Shown piece after piece: positions 8,455 to 16,956 of a DNA stretch of 46,135 nucleotides (positions are counted from its first letter, which is position 1; every line of letters begins with the position of its first letter). A program made the translations under genes and the position numbers. The notes under the pieces were generated by a model that was not told the origin of the DNA, searched no databases, and saw only the letters and a list, made by a program, of their open reading frames with translations. The DNA is taken from the NCBI GenBank assembly GCA_902825845.1, contig CADECM010000045.1, positions 1 through 46,135 on the forward strand. The letters run 5' to 3'. The stretch is from an uncultured beta proteobacterium (GTDB taxonomy: Bacteria; Pseudomonadota; Gammaproteobacteria; Burkholderiales; SG8-41).

Positions 8455-9354
8455 TTGACGACACGCCCGCTCAAGATCGTTCCCATGCCGGCCGCACTCG
8501 GTGCGGAGGTCTTGTGCGACGACGTGCGCCTCGCCAGCGATGCCGTCATCGCGCAGATTCGGCAGGCCTCGCTTGATCATCTGGTGCTGCTGTTGCGGGA
8601 TCAAACACTGTCTGATGGCGAACTGCGGGCGCTGGGTGCACGCTTCGGCGAATTGCAGCTGTCCAATCCGCTGCCCAGTCCGCTGGCCAACGAGGGCAAG
8701 GCAGTGCAGGGTGGGGGCGATGCCGCCATTCCGGAAGTAACCGTGGTCTCCAATATTGTCGACAATGGTGTAGCCCTTGGCGGTCTTGGTGACGGCGAAT
8801 TGGTTTGGCATACTGATATGTCGAGCTTTGCCGTGCCGCCGAAGCAGACATTTCTGCACGCGCTGGAGGTGCCGGAACGCGGTGGCCGGACAGGTTTCCT
8901 GAACATGTATGCCGCATACGAAGCGTTGCCGCCCGCACTCAAGGCGCAGGTGCGTGGGCTCAATCTCAAGCACGATGCCACCATTGATGCCGCAGGCTAT
9001 GTTCGCAAGCAGTTCGCGCGGGATGCCGATCTGGATTTGCGTGCCGGTCCCGGTTCGGTGCACCCGCTGGTGCGCACGCATCCCGATACCGGCCGCGCGT
9101 GTTTGTATCTGGGACGCCGAGCGCGGGCGTACATCGTGGGCATGGATGCGGCCGAGTCCGATGCCGTGCTCGATGCGCTGTGGGCGCATGCAACACAGGC
9201 TGAATTTTCATGGCGTCATCAGTGGCGAGCCGGTGATCTGCTGATATGGGATAACCGCTGCACCATGCACCATCGCGAGCCGTTCGATCCCTCGGCGAGG
9301 CGCTATCTCCATCGGGTCGTGGTCAAAGGTGCAGCGCCCAGCCGCAGTGCCTGA
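8455..9354 (+). CDS. TauD/TfdA-family Fe(II)/2-oxoglutarate dioxygenase
   Basis: It is 299 residues from the TTG at 8455; the next ATG (8485) would give 289. The iron facial triad is visible: H119 and D121 in VWHTDMSSF, and the distal His in DNRCTMHHREPFD. The 2-oxoglutarate-binding Arg lies in RRYLHRVVV. Such enzymes hydroxylate taurine, sulfonates, phenoxyacetates or other acids and consume 2-oxoglutarate and O2. It follows E2 after about 34 bases and probably belongs to the same transcript. It is more divergent than the TfdA-like pair downstream. The start codon is uncertain because no good ribosome site is seen. Confidence 0.88.
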   Translation: MTTRPLKIVPMPAALGAEVLCDDVRLASDAVIAQIRQASLDHLVLLLRDQTLSDGELRALGARFGELQLSNPLPSPLANEGKAVQGGGDAAIPEVTVVSNIVDNGVALGGLGDGELVWHTDMSSFAVPPKQTFLHALEVPERGGRTGFLNMYAAYEALPPALKAQVRGLNLKHDATIDAAGYVRKQFARDADLDLRAGPGSVHPLVRTHPDTGRACLYLGRRARAYIVGMDAAESDAVLDALWAHATQAEFSWRHQWRAGDLLIWDNRCTMHHREPFDPSARRYLHRVVVKGAAPSRSA

Positions 9355-9581
9355 ACGTCTGCATGCCGATACGCAGTAGCGTGCTGTAAGGCCATGATTA
9401 AACAAGTGTTATTCGGCTGCCGGGCAGGGCGGAATTAAGCAAATATCCAGCGCGAAAAACGCGAAAAAGCCGGGCATCTGAGGTATCCTTGCACCCTCGC
9501 AAAAACGGCGCTGGCAGTATTGCGTCCGGCGGCTGCCTCGCTTCATGGCAGCCGCACTCATCCATCGATTCGGAATTCTTC

Positions 9582-10508
9582 ATGGCAAATTTGAAGCAAC
9601 ACAAACTGGGCTGGATTGGCATCGGGCGGATGGGCTATGCGATGGCGGAACGGCTTGCCAAAGCGGGCTGCGACATATCGGTATGGAACCGCACCCGGTC
9701 CAAGGCGGAACCCCTGGCCGGCAGCGGTGCGACGGTGGTGGATCATCCTGCCGATCTGGCCGCTTGCGACATCGTGTTCACCATGGTGTCCACCGGCAAG
9801 GACGTGAAAGAGGTGCTGTTTGGAGCGAACGGCGTGATGTCCCGTGGCGGTGCGCCCGGGATGGTGGTGGACAGTACCTCGATCTCGCTCGAAGAGTCGG
9901 CGGAAATCCGAAAACTGCTCGATACACAAGGCGTCAAATTGCTGGCCGCGCCGGTGTCGGGCAATGCCAAGGTGATCAAGGCGGGCAAACTCACCGTCGT
10001 GGCCTCGGGTCCAAGACCGGCGTTTGACACGGCGTCACCGTATCTGGAAGCCATTGGCCGCGGCGTGTCGTACGTGGGCGAGGGCGAATTGTCGCGAATC
10101 GCCAAGATTTGCCACAACGTAATGTTAGGGGTGGTGATTCAGAATTTGTGCGAGATCACCGTGCTCGCCGAGAAGGCCGGCATGCAGCGCCATGCGTTCC
10201 TGGATTTTCTCAACAAGAGCGTGATGGGTTCGATGTTCACCGCGTACAAGTCCCCCGCGCTGACGAACCTGGATTTTCATGTGACATTCACGCCGCCGCT
10301 GCTGTTGAAGGATATCGATCTGGGCTTGTCGTCCGGGCGAACCTACGGTGTGCCGATGCCGACGACCTCTGCCGCGCGCGACCAGGTACAGACCTTGATC
10401 GGGCATGGCTACGATCAGGATTTTTCACAGTTGTTGTTGTTGCAGGCAAAGGCTTCCGGCCTGGAAGTCAAAGCCGAGAACGTCGACATGAGCGACGGGT
10501 TGTCATAA
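9582..10508 (+). CDS. NAD(P)-dependent 3-hydroxyisobutyrate-dehydrogenase-family oxidoreductase
   Basis: This 308-residue beta-hydroxyacid dehydrogenase has a Rossmann N-domain (GWIGIGRMGYAMAERL, NRTRSK), the substrate-binding APVSGNAKVIKAGKL region, and the catalytic Lys K175 in RIAKICHNV. The all-helical C-domain ends with a family-like ARDQVQTLIGHGYDQDFSQL tail. It oxidises beta-hydroxyacids or reduces the matching semialdehydes, including tartronate semialdehyde. ATG 9582 is chosen because the family begins just before GWIGIG; the open frame extends upstream without homology. A Bug gene follows after 22 bases. Confidence 0.93.
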   Translation: MANLKQHKLGWIGIGRMGYAMAERLAKAGCDISVWNRTRSKAEPLAGSGATVVDHPADLAACDIVFTMVSTGKDVKEVLFGANGVMSRGGAPGMVVDSTSISLEESAEIRKLLDTQGVKLLAAPVSGNAKVIKAGKLTVVASGPRPAFDTASPYLEAIGRGVSYVGEGELSRIAKICHNVMLGVVIQNLCEITVLAEKAGMQRHAFLDFLNKSVMGSMFTAYKSPALTNLDFHVTFTPPLLLKDIDLGLSSGRTYGVPMPTTSAARDQVQTLIGHGYDQDFSQLLLLQAKASGLEVKAENVDMSDGLS

Positions 10509-10530
10509 ACGCGTTTTCGAGGAGATTGGA

Positions 10531-11490
10531 ATGAGGCGTTTCTTTGGGGCATTGGTGGCGGGACTTATGGTGGCCAGCGCCGCGCAGGCACAAAACTACC
10601 CGACCAAGCCGGTGCGGGGCGTGCTGACCTTTCCGCCAGGCAGTGTGGTTGATATCGTGGGGCGCATTTATCTGCAGAAACTTGCCGAGTTTTGGGGCCA
10701 GAATGCGCTCGCGGATAACCGTGTCGGCGCGGGCGGCACCATTGGTGCGAACATCGTTGCAAAGGCGGCGCCGGACGGCCATACACTGCTGATCCATTCA
10801 TCGGGGCATGCGGTAGCGCCCGCCATCTATGCCAGACTGCCGTACGATACGCTTAACGATTTCGTGCCGATTGCGCCGCTGATCGAACAGGCGAATGTGC
10901 TGATCGTATCGCCCAGTTCGCCGTTCAAATCCCTGCCGGAACTGCTGGCACGGGCACGCTCCAATCCGGGCAGCGTCAACATTGCTTCGGCCGGCATCGG
11001 CAGCGGCACGCATCTGAATCTGGAGGCGTTTAAGGTAGTGTCAAAAGTTAACGTGACCCATGTGCCCTACAAAGGTTCCGGCGAAGTGATGGTCGACGTC
11101 ATAGGCGGCCGGGTTGACGGTTATTTTGCGCCGATGGCGGCGGCACTGGGAAACATCAAATCGGGCAAAGTGCGGGCATTGGCCGTGAGTACCAAGAAGC
11201 ATTCCAAAGTGCTGCCGGATGTATCGACCATGGCGGAAGCGGGCGTCCCAGGTTTCGACTTTTCGCTGTGGCTGGGTGTGTGGGGGCCAAAAGGACTGCC
11301 CGCGCCGCTCGTCGGCAAGATTGCCGCGGATATCAAACGTGTGAGTATGGATCGGGTTTCGCGCGATCGCCTGGCTGAATTGGGTAACGATACTTTAATC
11401 ATGGCGCAGCCGGAATTCGCAAAATTCGTGCGTGCGCAGGTAAATGAAATCGCCGGTTTGCTGAAGGCGGCGGGCGTCAAGCCTCAGTAG
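10531..11490 (+). CDS. Bug/TctC-family periplasmic solute-binding receptor
   Basis: This 319-residue protein has a signal peptide (MRRFF to AQA). The family marks are YPTKPVRGVLTFPPGS, NRVGAGGTIGANIVAKAAPDG, YDTLNDFVPIAPL and VPYKGSGEVMVDVIGGRVD. The glycine loop reads PPGSVVD instead of PGGxxD, a small change in the ligand carboxylate-binding turn. A strong ribosome site (GAGGAGATTGG) precedes ATG 10531. The short gap after the hydroxyacid dehydrogenase suggests the two are co-transcribed. No tripartite membrane subunits are adjacent. Confidence 0.93.
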   Translation: MRRFFGALVAGLMVASAAQAQNYPTKPVRGVLTFPPGSVVDIVGRIYLQKLAEFWGQNALADNRVGAGGTIGANIVAKAAPDGHTLLIHSSGHAVAPAIYARLPYDTLNDFVPIAPLIEQANVLIVSPSSPFKSLPELLARARSNPGSVNIASAGIGSGTHLNLEAFKVVSKVNVTHVPYKGSGEVMVDVIGGRVDGYFAPMAAALGNIKSGKVRALAVSTKKHSKVLPDVSTMAEAGVPGFDFSLWLGVWGPKGLPAPLVGKIAADIKRVSMDRVSRDRLAELGNDTLIMAQPEFAKFVRAQVNEIAGLLKAAGVKPQ

Positions 11491-11597
11491 TTTGCGGCGG
11501 CAGGCGCCACTGCGCCACGCCGGTCGTGATGAGGCGCACGGCAACATTGGCGCCCCACTGGAAAATTTGGAATCCCAATACCGATGAAGTGCATGTC

Positions 11598-12581
11598 ATG
11601 AAGTATAGAAGACTCGGCCGCAATGGTCCCCAGGTGTCCACTATCAGCATGGGTCGTGGCGCTACGCCCGTGCAATTCGACACGCCGTTGGAAGCGGAAT
11701 TTAATGCCGCGATTCATCGCGCCCTGGATCTCGGTGTCAATTTCTTCGACAGCTCCGATGCCTACTGGGGAACGCGTCACGAGGTGTTGCTAAGCCGTGC
11801 GCTCAAGGGCCGCCGCAACGATGTGTTTATTGCGACCAAGTTTGGCAACATCGATTTGCCCGACGGCAGAAAGGGCACCAATGGCCGGCCCGAGTATGTA
11901 CACCAGCGTTGCGACGACAGTCTGAAGCGCATGGGTTTGGACGTGATCGATATTTATTTCGCGCACCGGGTGGATCCCAACGTGCCGATCGAGGATACCG
12001 TGGGCGCGATGAGCGAGCTGATTTCGCGCGGCAAGGTGCGCTTTATCGGCATCTGCGAAGCGTCCGCCAAGACCCTGCGGCGCGCGCATGCCGAGCATCC
12101 TTTGACCGCGTTGCAAACCGAATACTCGCTGTGGTTTCGTGAATCCGAGAAGGACATCATTCCGGCCTGCAAGGAGCTGGGCATCGGTTATATCGCGTAT
12201 GCGCCGCTGGGCCGGGGGTTGCTGACCGGCCGCATCAAGGCCGTGGAGGATATACCGGAAAACGACCGTCGACGGCATCATCCGCGGTTTTTCGAGGAGA
12301 ATCTGGCGCGCAATGTGCAACTGGTGGCTGAGCTGGAAACCATGGCCAGGCGCTACGACGCGAGTCCGGCGCAGCTGGCGCTGGCATGGATTCTGGCGCA
12401 ATGGGAGGGCATCGTGCCCATCCCGGGCACCAACAGCGCCCGCAACGTCGAGCAGAACGCGGCAGCCGTCGATCTGGCGGTGGCGGCCAAGGACATCGCG
12501 AAGCTGAGCGAGATATTTTCGATAGGCGCGGGCTCGGGAGAGCGGTATATGCCCAATGTGCTGAAAGGCGTTGGCATATAG
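11598..12581 (+). CDS. aldo/keto reductase
   Basis: This 327-residue TIM-barrel NADPH-dependent oxidoreductase has the catalytic tetrad: Asp and Tyr in FDSSDAYWG, Lys in IATKFGN, and His in IYFAHRVDP. The C-terminal cofactor-binding region (IVPIPGTNSARNVEQNAAAV) is of the usual type. It reduces aldehydes or ketones to alcohols, or the reverse. ATG 11598 gives the standard family start MKYRRLGRNG; the open frame extends to 11526 without family similarity. It stands between a Bug gene and an FMN oxidase, in keeping with a carbonyl/hydroxyacid catabolic role. Confidence 0.94.
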   Translation: MKYRRLGRNGPQVSTISMGRGATPVQFDTPLEAEFNAAIHRALDLGVNFFDSSDAYWGTRHEVLLSRALKGRRNDVFIATKFGNIDLPDGRKGTNGRPEYVHQRCDDSLKRMGLDVIDIYFAHRVDPNVPIEDTVGAMSELISRGKVRFIGICEASAKTLRRAHAEHPLTALQTEYSLWFRESEKDIIPACKELGIGYIAYAPLGRGLLTGRIKAVEDIPENDRRRHHPRFFEENLARNVQLVAELETMARRYDASPAQLALAWILAQWEGIVPIPGTNSARNVEQNAAAVDLAVAAKDIAKLSEIFSIGAGSGERYMPNVLKGVGI

Positions 12582-12643
12582 CGGCTGTTTTGGGATTCGC
12601 ACGCTCATCATTTTGCAACAGACTCCAGGAAAGCGGACAGCGT

Positions 12644-13783
12644 ATGGCCAAAGCCAGGGCAGGCACAAAAAAAGACGTTGAACTCACCCGCGGCGAGGAT
12701 CGTGAAGATCACGCGCGCACGTTCAACACCTTGCAGGAAATGGTGATGCATGCGCGGCGGAATTTGTCGCGTTTTCAGTGGGACACCCTGTGCGGCGGTT
12801 CCGATTCGGAAACCACGCTGCGGCGCAACCGCATGGCACTGGATAGTCTGGCATTGCGGCAACGCGTGCTGGTGGACGTGTCGAAAATCGATATGAGCAC
12901 CACGCTGCTCGGCGAGAAGATCAAGCTGCCGGTGTTTATCGCGCCAGTCGGAAATTTTCTGCAAATTGCTGATCCGATGGGCGCGGTGGCCGTGGCGCGC
13001 GGCGCCATCGCGGCAGGCACCACCGCCTTTATCAGCACTGCGGCCAAACCCAGTATCGAAGATGTCGCCCAAAGTGTCGATCATCCGCTGCTGTTTCAGC
13101 TCTACGTGCGCAGTGATCGCGCATGGATGCGCGGTTTTCTGGATCGTGCCAAGGCAGCGGGTTATCGGGCGATCTGCGTGACGGTCGATCGCGCCTACTA
13201 CAGCCGCCGTGAGCGCGACATCATCAACCAGTATCTGCAGCGTGCTGATTCGGGCGATCCGCGCCATCAGGCGAGCCTGACCTGGGACGATGCGGCGTGG
13301 ATCAAACAGCATACAAAGCTGCCGCTGATACTCAAAGGGATAGCCACCGCGGAGGACGCGAAGCGCGCGGTCGAAATCGGCGCGGACGTGGTGTACGTGT
13401 CGAATCACGGCGGGCGGCAGATCGATCACGGACAGGGCACCATCGAGGTGCTGCCGGAAGTGGTCGAGGCGGTGAATGGCAAGGCCGAAGTGCTGTGGGA
13501 CGGCGGCGTGACGCGCGGCACCGATGTGGTGAAAGCAATTGCGCTGGGCGCGCGCGCGGTGGGCGTAGGCAAGCTGCAGGGCTGGGCGCTTGCCGCGGCC
13601 GGCGAGCAGGGCATCACGCGCATGTTCGAACTGCTGGCGCAGGAAATTCACACCACCCTGGGTCTGATGGGGGTGAATTCGTTGAAGGCGCTGAACCCCT
13701 CGTGGGTGCGGCCGGCCATGCACACCGGCAAGTTCGGCATCACGTGCAACTATCCGGTATTCGAAGAAACGTTCAACCGCTAA
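12644..13783 (+). CDS. FMN-dependent alpha-hydroxyacid oxidase/dehydrogenase
   Basis: This 379-residue protein belongs to the glycolate oxidase / L-lactate dehydrogenase (LldD) / mandelate dehydrogenase family. It has the FMN barrel with LPVFIAPVG, STAAKPSIEDV and FQLYVRSDR, the strand with the conserved Lys LPLILKGIATAEDAKRAV, the catalytic His/Arg motif SNHGGRQID, and phosphate binding in WDGGVTRGTDVVKA. It oxidises an (S)-2-hydroxyacid to the 2-oxoacid. AGGAAAG about 10 bases before ATG 12644 supports this start; the frame is open upstream, overlapping the reductase gene. Its product type would suit the E1/E2 complex encoded upstream, though that link is inferred. Confidence 0.94.
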   Translation: MAKARAGTKKDVELTRGEDREDHARTFNTLQEMVMHARRNLSRFQWDTLCGGSDSETTLRRNRMALDSLALRQRVLVDVSKIDMSTTLLGEKIKLPVFIAPVGNFLQIADPMGAVAVARGAIAAGTTAFISTAAKPSIEDVAQSVDHPLLFQLYVRSDRAWMRGFLDRAKAAGYRAICVTVDRAYYSRRERDIINQYLQRADSGDPRHQASLTWDDAAWIKQHTKLPLILKGIATAEDAKRAVEIGADVVYVSNHGGRQIDHGQGTIEVLPEVVEAVNGKAEVLWDGGVTRGTDVVKAIALGARAVGVGKLQGWALAAAGEQGITRMFELLAQEIHTTLGLMGVNSLKALNPSWVRPAMHTGKFGITCNYPVFEETFNR

Positions 13784-13939
13784 CACCCTGCCATTTGTGG
13801 CCGACATGTCCGCCTGATAACGCAGGTTTGTCGGGCAGCCATGGGTGTCGCGCCAGCAGCTTGTGTCGCCGCGGACGGCGTTGCAGCAGAGGATGTGGAC
13901 TATGGTGAGCCGCCATACCTACTGACGCCCTACCATGTC

Positions 13940-13969
13940 TTGGCAGGATGGGCGGTATCCGCCTATACT
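13940..13969 (+). promoter_or_regulatory. sigma70-type promoter for the TfdA-like pair
   Basis: TTGGCA (13940-13945) and TATACT (13964-13969) are separated by 18 bases. This places a transcript start about 23 bases before ATG 13999. The surrounding gap of about 215 bases after the FMN oxidase holds no convincing gene. Confidence 0.55.
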
Positions 13970-13998
13970 TGCCGTGGTCCCGCACTGGAGCGCACCGC

Positions 13999-14904
13999 AT
14001 GAGCCTCTCCATACGCCCCCTCACTGAATCCGGTTTCGCTGGAGAAGTGTCGGGTATCGATCTGACCCGGCCGCTTGATCCCGCAGAAGTGCGGGCGATA
14101 GACGATGGCATGGACCGGCACGGCGTGCTGGTGTTCCATGGCCAGCGGTTCACCGACGAAACCCAGATGGCCTTCAGCCGATACTTCGGCGAACTGGAAC
14201 TTTCCTCCGGCGCCGAGTTGAGTAAAGCCAGCGAGCGCCGTCCTCTGCAGCGTGAGATGGCCGACATTTCCAATCTGGATGCAGCGGGTCGGCTGAGAAC
14301 CGCGACCGACCGCTTGCGGCTGACAGCACTGGGTAACCGCCTGTGGCATTCCGATGCCTCGTTTCGGGCGATTCCAGCGAAGTATTCGCTACTGTCGGCG
14401 CGCATCATACCGGGCGAGGGCGGCAATACCGAGTTCGCCGACATGCGCGCCGCCTATGACGCGCTGGACGGTGAATTGAAAACCGAAATCGCTGATCTGG
14501 TCACCGAGCATTCCAATGCCTATTCGCGCGAGCAGATCGGGTTTCTGAAATCCGACTATGGCGCCGAAAACCAGGCAAAGCTCAAGCCCGTGCGTCACCG
14601 CCTGGTGCGCTTCGATCCTCGTACGGGACGCAAGAGTCTCTACCTGTCGGCGCATATCGGTGCCGTCGTGGACTGGCCGGTGCCCGAAGGACGCATGCTG
14701 ATCCGTGAATTGACCGAGCACGCGGTGCAGCGTCAGTTCGTTTACGCGCATGCGTGGAAGCAGTGGGATCTGGTGATCTGGGACAATCGCACGACGATGC
14801 ACCGCGCGCGGCGCTACGACGATCTGCATGACGTGCGCGACATGCGCCGTACCACAATACGCGGGGCGGGTGTTACCGTCAGCCAGGAACAGCAAGCCGC
14901 ATAA
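13999..14904 (+). CDS. TfdA-like Fe(II)/2-oxoglutarate dioxygenase, first of tandem pair
   Basis: This 301-residue protein has the iron ligands H117 and D119 (LWHSDASF) and distal H268 (WDNRTTMHRARRY). The TfdA-type block PAKYSLLSARI and FADMRAAYDAL is strikingly close to 2,4-D dioxygenases, which cleave aryloxyacetates by hydroxylating the side chain. The 2-oxoglutarate-binding Arg is probably in MRRTTIRG. GGAG lies before ATG 13999, and a sigma70-like promoter lies 30-60 bases upstream. The next gene is a paralogue starting 14 bases downstream. Whether it acts on herbicides, natural phenoxy or cinnamate-type acids, or another carboxylate cannot be told. Confidence 0.93.
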   Translation: MSLSIRPLTESGFAGEVSGIDLTRPLDPAEVRAIDDGMDRHGVLVFHGQRFTDETQMAFSRYFGELELSSGAELSKASERRPLQREMADISNLDAAGRLRTATDRLRLTALGNRLWHSDASFRAIPAKYSLLSARIIPGEGGNTEFADMRAAYDALDGELKTEIADLVTEHSNAYSREQIGFLKSDYGAENQAKLKPVRHRLVRFDPRTGRKSLYLSAHIGAVVDWPVPEGRMLIRELTEHAVQRQFVYAHAWKQWDLVIWDNRTTMHRARRYDDLHDVRDMRRTTIRGAGVTVSQEQQAA

Positions 14905-14918
14905 AGGAGATTGCTCAC

Positions 14919-15839
14919 ATGACCATGGTAATTCGCGCCGTGCAGAACGGTTTTGCAGGCGTCGTCACCGGTATCGATATATGCGCGCCGCTCGCGCCGA
15001 ATCAGATCGCGGCGATCGAACGCGGCATGGACGACTATGCGGTACTGACGTTTCCCGATCAGCCGCTGACTGACCCGCAGCAGGTGGCGTTTACCGCAAA
15101 CTTCGGGCAACTGGAAATTACCCTTGCCGGGCAGATGGCCAAGCCCGAGGAAAGGCGCTTCCAGCAGCTAGAGCTCGGCGATATATCCAACTATGCCAAG
15201 GGCGACACCACGCGGTTGCGGGAGCGTGCCGATCGCGCCCGTATGTACGCGCTGGCAAATCGCTTGTGGCATTCCGATGCGTCGTTTCGTGCCGTGGGCG
15301 CCGGTTACACTCTGCTCCATGCACGCATCGTGCCCAGCAAGGGTGCCGACACGCAGTTTGCCGACATGCGCGCGGCGTATGACGCGCTGAGCGCGAAGGA
15401 AAAAGCCGAGGTGGAAACTCTGGTGTGCGAACATTCGATCGTGTTCTCACGGCAGGAAATCGGTTTCGCCGACTACAATCCGGGATTTGAGGAACATCTG
15501 AAGCCGGTGCCGCACAAACTGGTGTTGACGCATCCGAAGAGCGGACGCAAGTCGCTTTATCTGTCGTCACACATTGGCGGCATCGTTGGCTGGCCGGTTC
15601 CGGAAGCACGGGCTTTCCTGCGCGATCTGACCGAGCATGCGACGCAGCCGCAGTTTGTGTACGCGCACAAATGGAAAGTCGGCGATATGGTGATGTGGGA
15701 CAATCGCATGGTGATGCACCGCGCGACACGCTTCGACGATCTGAAAGAAGTGCGTGATCTGCGCCGTACCTCGCTCAAGGGCGTTGGGCTGGAGGTGAAA
15801 GCGCAGCAAGCCACGGCTTTGGCCGAGGCTGCCGCGTAA
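14919..15839 (+). CDS. TfdA-like Fe(II)/2-oxoglutarate dioxygenase, second of tandem pair
   Basis: This 306-residue protein is colinear with the gene just upstream. It shares the LWHSDASFRA block (H118, D120), FADMRAAYDAL, the KSGRKSLYLSSHIGG region, and the distal His in WDNRMVMHRATRFDDL. A clear AAAGGAG precedes ATG 14919. The pair looks like an old tandem duplication, since the two differ along most of their length. The divergence argues for different substrates or stereoisomers rather than dosage. The gene ends before a strong hairpin that separates it from the convergent Bug gene. Confidence 0.93.
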   Translation: MTMVIRAVQNGFAGVVTGIDICAPLAPNQIAAIERGMDDYAVLTFPDQPLTDPQQVAFTANFGQLEITLAGQMAKPEERRFQQLELGDISNYAKGDTTRLRERADRARMYALANRLWHSDASFRAVGAGYTLLHARIVPSKGADTQFADMRAAYDALSAKEKAEVETLVCEHSIVFSRQEIGFADYNPGFEEHLKPVPHKLVLTHPKSGRKSLYLSSHIGGIVGWPVPEARAFLRDLTEHATQPQFVYAHKWKVGDMVMWDNRMVMHRATRFDDLKEVRDLRRTSLKGVGLEVKAQQATALAEAAA

Positions 15840-15850
15840 GGCAGGGCGTC

Positions 15851-15881
15851 CGCGCCGCCGGCCACGGGCCGGCAAGGCGCG
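15851..15881. terminator. strong hairpin between convergent genes
   Basis: A 7-bp stem, GCCGGCC / GGCCGGC, with loop ACG is extended by a further 6 pairs, CGCGCC / GGCGCG, beyond a 2-base bulge. It lies between the end of the TfdA-like gene (15839) and the convergent Bug gene (15919). No long T-run follows, so it may stop transcription only weakly or protect the transcript ends. Confidence 0.5.
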
Positions 15882-15918
15882 TTATGCCGGGAACTGCCGA
15901 TAATTCGGGCGCGACGGC

Positions 15919-16890
15919 TTATCGCACCTTGATGCCGCGCTCCGTCACGACCTTGGTCCAGCGCTGGTATTCACGCTGGATGCGCTCGTTGAATTTCTGC
16001 GGCGTGCCGCCGGTCGGTTGCATGCCCTGCTTTTCCAGATTGGCTTTCATTTCCGGATCCTGCAGAATCTTGTTGATGGCCCCGTTCAGCGCAGTGACGA
16101 TGGGCTGTGGCACGCCGCGCGGCGCCATGGTGCCGAACCAGAGTTCAACGGCATAGCCGGGTATGGCATCGCCCACGGTCGGCACATTGGGCAGGGCATA
16201 CCAGCGCTTTTCCGTGGTCACCGCCAGCGCGCGCAGTTTTCCGGTTTTCACATGCGGCACAATGGGAAGCAGACTGCCGACGATGATGGGCGCCTGTCCG
16301 GCCAGCAGGTCGGTCATGGCCGCGCCGGTGCTCTTGTAGTGCACGCCAACCATGGTCGTCTTTGTCATGCTAAGCATCAGTTCCGTGGCCATGTGCGTCA
16401 GTCCACCGACGCCACTGGTGGCAAAGGTCAGCGCGTCCGGCTTGGCGCGAGCCAGCGCAATCAACTCTTGAGTGGTTTTGGGAGGCAGCGAAGGGTGGAT
16501 GGTGAGCACGAATGGCGTGATGCCGAATTCGGCAACGCCTGGGATGCTGTTGATCGGATCAAATGCAGGTTTGTGTGTCGCAGCCGAAGCCGAGAAACTG
16601 CCCGACATCATCATGATGGTGTAGCCGTCGGCGGGTGCCTTGGCAACGATTTCCATGCCCACGATACCGCCGGCGCCGGCGCGGTTATCGACGATAAACT
16701 GCTGCTTGAAAATTTCGCCGAGTTTGGCGGAAACCTGGCGCGCCGTGATGTCGCTGCCGCCGCCGGGTGCAAAGGGCACGATCACGCGCACGGTCTTGGT
16801 GGGGTAGCTTTGTGCCGCGGCAAGTGACGGACCAAGCGTGGCAGCCAGCAGCGCGGCGCGGACGGCATGTTTCAGAATTGTATTGGGCAT
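15919..16890 (-). CDS. Bug/TctC-family periplasmic solute-binding receptor
   Basis: This 323-residue protein has a signal peptide ending in LAAAQ. It has a textbook Bug start (YPTKTVRVIVPFAPGGGSD), then NRAGAGGIVGMEIVAKAPADG and a VHYKSTGAAMTDLLAGQ segment. The PGGGSD turn, which binds the ligand carboxylate in characterised Bug proteins, is intact here. GAGGAG precedes the ATG on the minus strand. It is followed downstream on the same strand by no close gene. Upstream on the same strand (66 bases away) is the CtBP-like dehydrogenase, so the two may be co-transcribed. Confidence 0.94.
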   Translation of the reverse strand: MPNTILKHAVRAALLAATLGPSLAAAQSYPTKTVRVIVPFAPGGGSDITARQVSAKLGEIFKQQFIVDNRAGAGGIVGMEIVAKAPADGYTIMMMSGSFSASAATHKPAFDPINSIPGVAEFGITPFVLTIHPSLPPKTTQELIALARAKPDALTFATSGVGGLTHMATELMLSMTKTTMVGVHYKSTGAAMTDLLAGQAPIIVGSLLPIVPHVKTGKLRALAVTTEKRWYALPNVPTVGDAIPGYAVELWFGTMAPRGVPQPIVTALNGAINKILQDPEMKANLEKQGMQPTGGTPQKFNERIQREYQRWTKVVTERGIKVR

Positions 16891-16956
16891 GATACTCCTC
16901 GGGTTTTTGGGGCGCGTATTCTAACGTCTTATGGAGAAGGACGTTGACTGGCGTGC

